Part shown: in pieces, positions 12,732 through 14,547 of the stretch
How positions within the stretch are numbered: position 1 is the stretch's first letter
Layout: every line of letters begins with the position of its first letter
NCBI GenBank assembly: GCA_963656345.1
Contig: CAVKHY010000063.1
Span: forward strand, 1-14,547
Reading direction: 5' to 3'
DNA length: 14,547 nt
From: CAKUFA01 sp963656345
Lineage (GTDB): Bacteria > Bacillota > Clostridia > Christensenellales > Aristaeellaceae
Notes under the pieces: model-generated
Seen by the model: the letters and a program-made list of their open reading frames with translations, nothing else
Database searches by the model: none
What the model was told of the DNA's origin: nothing
Program-made: the position numbers and the translations under genes

Positions 12732-13538
12732 TCACGTCAGCCCCTGGGCATCGTTGCTTGCGTCCGCTTCCATGGCGGCTTCGTCCAGCAAGACCAGCTG
12801 ACTGGACCATGTGCCGGTGTAGCTGTCTGCCTCGATGGCCTGGACAAGGATGCGGTACACTTTGGCGTCCCCGTCCGGCAGGCGAAGGCACTGCCCCACC
12901 TGAAAGCCCATGACGGCGGTCTGGGCAATGGTCACCCCGTCCAGCACGGCAGGGGTCTCCATGAGCAGGTCTTCCGACAGATCCAGCACGGCGGCGGCGT
13001 CCGATGCTTTGGTGAGATACAGGCCGCCCCGGGTCACGTATGCACGGTATCCGGCACTCTTGGCCAGCTCCTTCACCGCCTGCACGGTTCTGCCGAAAAA
13101 CACCTGCCCGCGGGAAAAGCGAATGGGGGCGTTCACTCTGGTCACCAGGGGCAAAGGACTGTCGCAATGGGCAAGGAGGGTGGACAGGGCTTCTTCCAGG
13201 GTGGTGTCCTTGCGAATGGCCACGGACACGCAGCCGCAGCAGAAGTCGCCCCCATCCAGCAGCACCACGGTGCAGGTTTCCACACCGTTTTCCACCGATG
13301 TGCGGATCTCCGCCGCCGGGGCTTCTGCCAGCAGGGCATCCTGCTCCCCGGTGACGGTCAGGGTCTTCGCCTGACGCATGGCGTTCAGGTCGCTGTCCTC
13401 GTACCCGGTCAGGGTCAGAACAAACTTGTCCGCCGTGCAGGACATGGTGGAGCGGCCTTCCAGATGCAGCCGGGCACCGGCAGCAATCTGCCTGCCATCG
13501 GCATACAGTGCCATGGTACGAAGGGAATCGGTGGGCAT
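12732..13538 (-). CDS. Baseplate hub-like protein (XkdQ/gpD type)
   Basis: The protein has 268 residues and a beta-rich N-terminus with LTGYEDSDLNAMRQAKTLTVTG. It then has DTTLEEALSTLLAHCDSPL, FSRGQVFFGRTVQAVKELAKSAGYRAYVTRGGLYLTKA, and a C-terminal section with VAVMGFQ-like and VYRILVQAIEADSY strands. This layout (FFGRTVQAVKELAKSAGY-type helix and strand pairs) fits the hub proteins of contractile tails, and it precedes a spike gene, as expected. It is shorter than most hubs of this type. The ATG at 13538 is firmly set by AGAGGTGATC, an almost perfect anti-16S match. A longer reading to 13583 would run through a terminator. It lies about 27 bases after the cassette B terminator. Confidence 0.65.
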   Translation of the reverse strand: MPTDSLRTMALYADGRQIAAGARLHLEGRSTMSCTADKFVLTLTGYEDSDLNAMRQAKTLTVTGEQDALLAEAPAAEIRTSVENGVETCTVVLLDGGDFCCGCVSVAIRKDTTLEEALSTLLAHCDSPLPLVTRVNAPIRFSRGQVFFGRTVQAVKELAKSAGYRAYVTRGGLYLTKASDAAAVLDLSEDLLMETPAVLDGVTIAQTAVMGFQVGQCLRLPDGDAKVYRILVQAIEADSYTGTWSSQLVLLDEAAMEADASNDAQGLT

Positions 13539-13564
13539 GGGATCACCTCTTTTGCGTAGGGTAT

Positions 13565-13591
13565 AAAAAATCCACCCCGTCATGGGATGGA
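13565..13591 (-). terminator. Intrinsic terminator of cassette B
   Basis: Same 8-bp stem, loop and U-run as the cassette A terminator at 20-46, with one wobble that pairs only on the minus strand. It follows the partner gene by 13 bases and precedes the hub ribosome binding site by about 15 bases. It would cut hub expression from upstream unless read through. Confidence 0.85.
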
Positions 13592-13604
13592 TAAAGGAAA
13601 CCCA

Positions 13605-13925
13605 TTATTCGTCTTCTTCCCGTAAGCGTTTCTTCTCCGGCAGGTAGGCTTGCCAGTCGAAGTCGTTCACTTCGATGGGCTCGTAGTGCATGATCTGAAA
13701 GTCTTCAAAGGAGATTTCAAACCTTCTGCCTACGATGGCGCCATACTTTGGCTTTTCGTCTATCAGGATGATGAAAACGCCATTGTTATTGCTCCAATCG
13801 AAAGGAAGACCGATGATCACATCATTGCTGTCGTCATCAAAGGTGCATCGCACAGGATGGTCGATAGCAAGAAACTTCCGCATATTCTGCGCAACCTTCC
13901 GGATGCTTTCATAGCGTGGATACAT
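13605..13925 (-). CDS. Small partner (candidate immunity protein) of effector B
   Basis: This is a 106-residue paralogue of the protein at 60-377, about 75% identical by eye, with no recognised domain. The differences cluster at the N-terminus (MYPRYES), after GLPFDW (SNNNGVFIILIDE) and at EKPKYGAIVGRRFEISFED, while both ends of the core are unchanged. The ATG at 13925 is the start shared with copy A. An ATG overlapping the effector stop (ATGA, 9 bases upstream) is also possible here but is ATA in copy A. AAAGGGG is the ribosome binding site. The gene directly follows effector B and is followed by a terminator. Confidence 0.75.
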   Translation of the reverse strand: MYPRYESIRKVAQNMRKFLAIDHPVRCTFDDDSNDVIIGLPFDWSNNNGVFIILIDEKPKYGAIVGRRFEISFEDFQIMHYEPIEVNDFDWQAYLPEKKRLREEDE

Positions 13926-13930
13926 GGCAA

Positions 13931-14547
13931 TCATCGCCCCTTTCGATCGTCTGATACAGGCCACATATGGTAACCGTCAGACTTGGAATAAACCGCTTCA
14001 ACCGTATGAGAAGCTTCAAATTTTCCGGTATCCTTGTTGTATACCTTGCCAACAGCATCGTCAAAAACCACCTGAAACCTGGTCGAATGATGCCGACCGG
14101 CGATTTCCTCAAAGTCCCCCTTGCGGATTCTATCCAGTGTTGACGCTTCAACAGATTGAAACTTCTTCGTAAAGTAGCTTTTGGGCATAATATCCACGCC
14201 GGGATGCTTTGCTTGCTCTTTCGCCGTTGCCTCTCTGGCTTCCTGTGCTGTCCGATGTTGAGCCTGTTTGGAAAGATTGAGCTTGACACTTTTCGCACGG
14301 AATAAGGCAAGCATCTTTTCCCCATCAGGCGTTTTTGCACCCTTAGGTTGAAGGCTTGCCTTGACAGAATTCTGCGCCGATTGCTGTTTTCCTTCCTGTT
14401 TGGAAGAAGACGTGCCGGAAGCATTGCTGCTTGCAAACCGACCATTCTTACCATGATTTTCGTTGTAGTCGGTGGTCAGGTCGTCGAACCCATACTTCCG
14501 GCACAGGAGACGGACAATCTTCCAAATCAATTCCCAAATATCCGGGG
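13931..14547 (-). CDS. Modular effector/toxin-like protein, copy B (5' end outside window)
   Basis: The frame stays open to the right edge, where the codons still align with PDIWELIWKIV of copy A, so the true start is about 7 codons or more beyond the window. An apparent TTG start at 14530 is only an internal Leu. It has the same RLLCRKY helix, ENHGKNGRFASS motif, Ser/Gln linker and C-terminal domain (TLDRIRKGDFEEI, RFQVVF, SHTVEAVY, GYHMWP) as copy A. It is about 84% identical, with substitutions clustered near RHHSTRFQVVFDDAVGKVYN. The function is unknown. A nuclease of the BECR fold group is a speculative option. Confidence 0.75.
   Translation of the reverse strand, partial: PDIWELIWKIVRLLCRKYGFDDLTTDYNENHGKNGRFASSNASGTSSSKQEGKQQSAQNSVKASLQPKGAKTPDGEKMLALFRAKSVKLNLSKQAQHRTAQEAREATAKEQAKHPGVDIMPKSYFTKKFQSVEASTLDRIRKGDFEEIAGRHHSTRFQVVFDDAVGKVYNKDTGKFEASHTVEAVYSKSDGYHMWPVSDDRKGR

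Overview
The window is part of a temperate phage (or phage-derived tailocin) of a contractile-tailed type. It carries the distal baseplate, tail fibre and lysis genes, and almost everything is read from the minus strand, so the operon order runs from the right edge to the left. Strong AGGAGG-type ribosome binding sites, the baseplate J / DUF2612 / Gp138-type spike set, an NlpC/P60-like endolysin with an SH3 domain, a DUF6273-like protein and a fairly GC-rich coding background all suggest a gut Clostridia host, perhaps Oscillospirales. That host assignment is inference from style and gene content. No capsid, terminase, integrase or replication gene is in view, so prophage and tailocin cannot be told apart.

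Layout in transcription order (right to left): a partial effector/toxin-like gene and its small partner (copy B) with a terminator; a baseplate hub-like protein; a spike protein with an OB-type N-terminus, a collagen-like stalk and a C-terminal globular region, with low-complexity repeats on both sides; a 280-bp non-coding block dense in direct and inverted repeats that ends in a terminator; a zinc-metallopeptidase-like effector and its 76-residue partner with a terminator; a four-Fn3-domain protein; the gp25-like wedge protein; baseplate J; DUF2612; a short tail fibre; a doubtful small ORF; the endolysin and a holin-like protein. A plus-strand hicAB toxin-antitoxin operon with its own promoter, operator and terminator interrupts the series. 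The minus strand then resumes with a DUF6273-like protein, a tiny zinc ribbon, another low-complexity repeat, and copy A of the effector/partner pair with the same terminator as copy B.

The most interesting pattern is a set of three effector-plus-partner cassettes (A, B and C) inserted between structural genes. All three effectors begin with a similar short module: a hydrophobic/basic helix ending RLLxRxY, then an E-x-H...G-x-F-[AS]-S motif and a Ser/Gly/Gln-rich linker. Their C-terminal domains then differ: A and B share one unrecognised, possibly nuclease-type domain, while C has an HExxH metallopeptidase. Each is followed at once by a small gene that could encode immunity, then by an intrinsic terminator, like phage 'morons'. 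This looks like a polymorphic toxin system built into a tail operon, possibly as cargo carried by the virion. A and B are a direct duplication of about 1 kb that brackets the whole baseplate-lysis module.

Other points worth attention are an in-frame internal ribosome binding site in the endolysin that would yield a free SH3/coiled-coil wall-binding subunit, and low-complexity ATTCCGC/AATTCGG repeats at three gene junctions.
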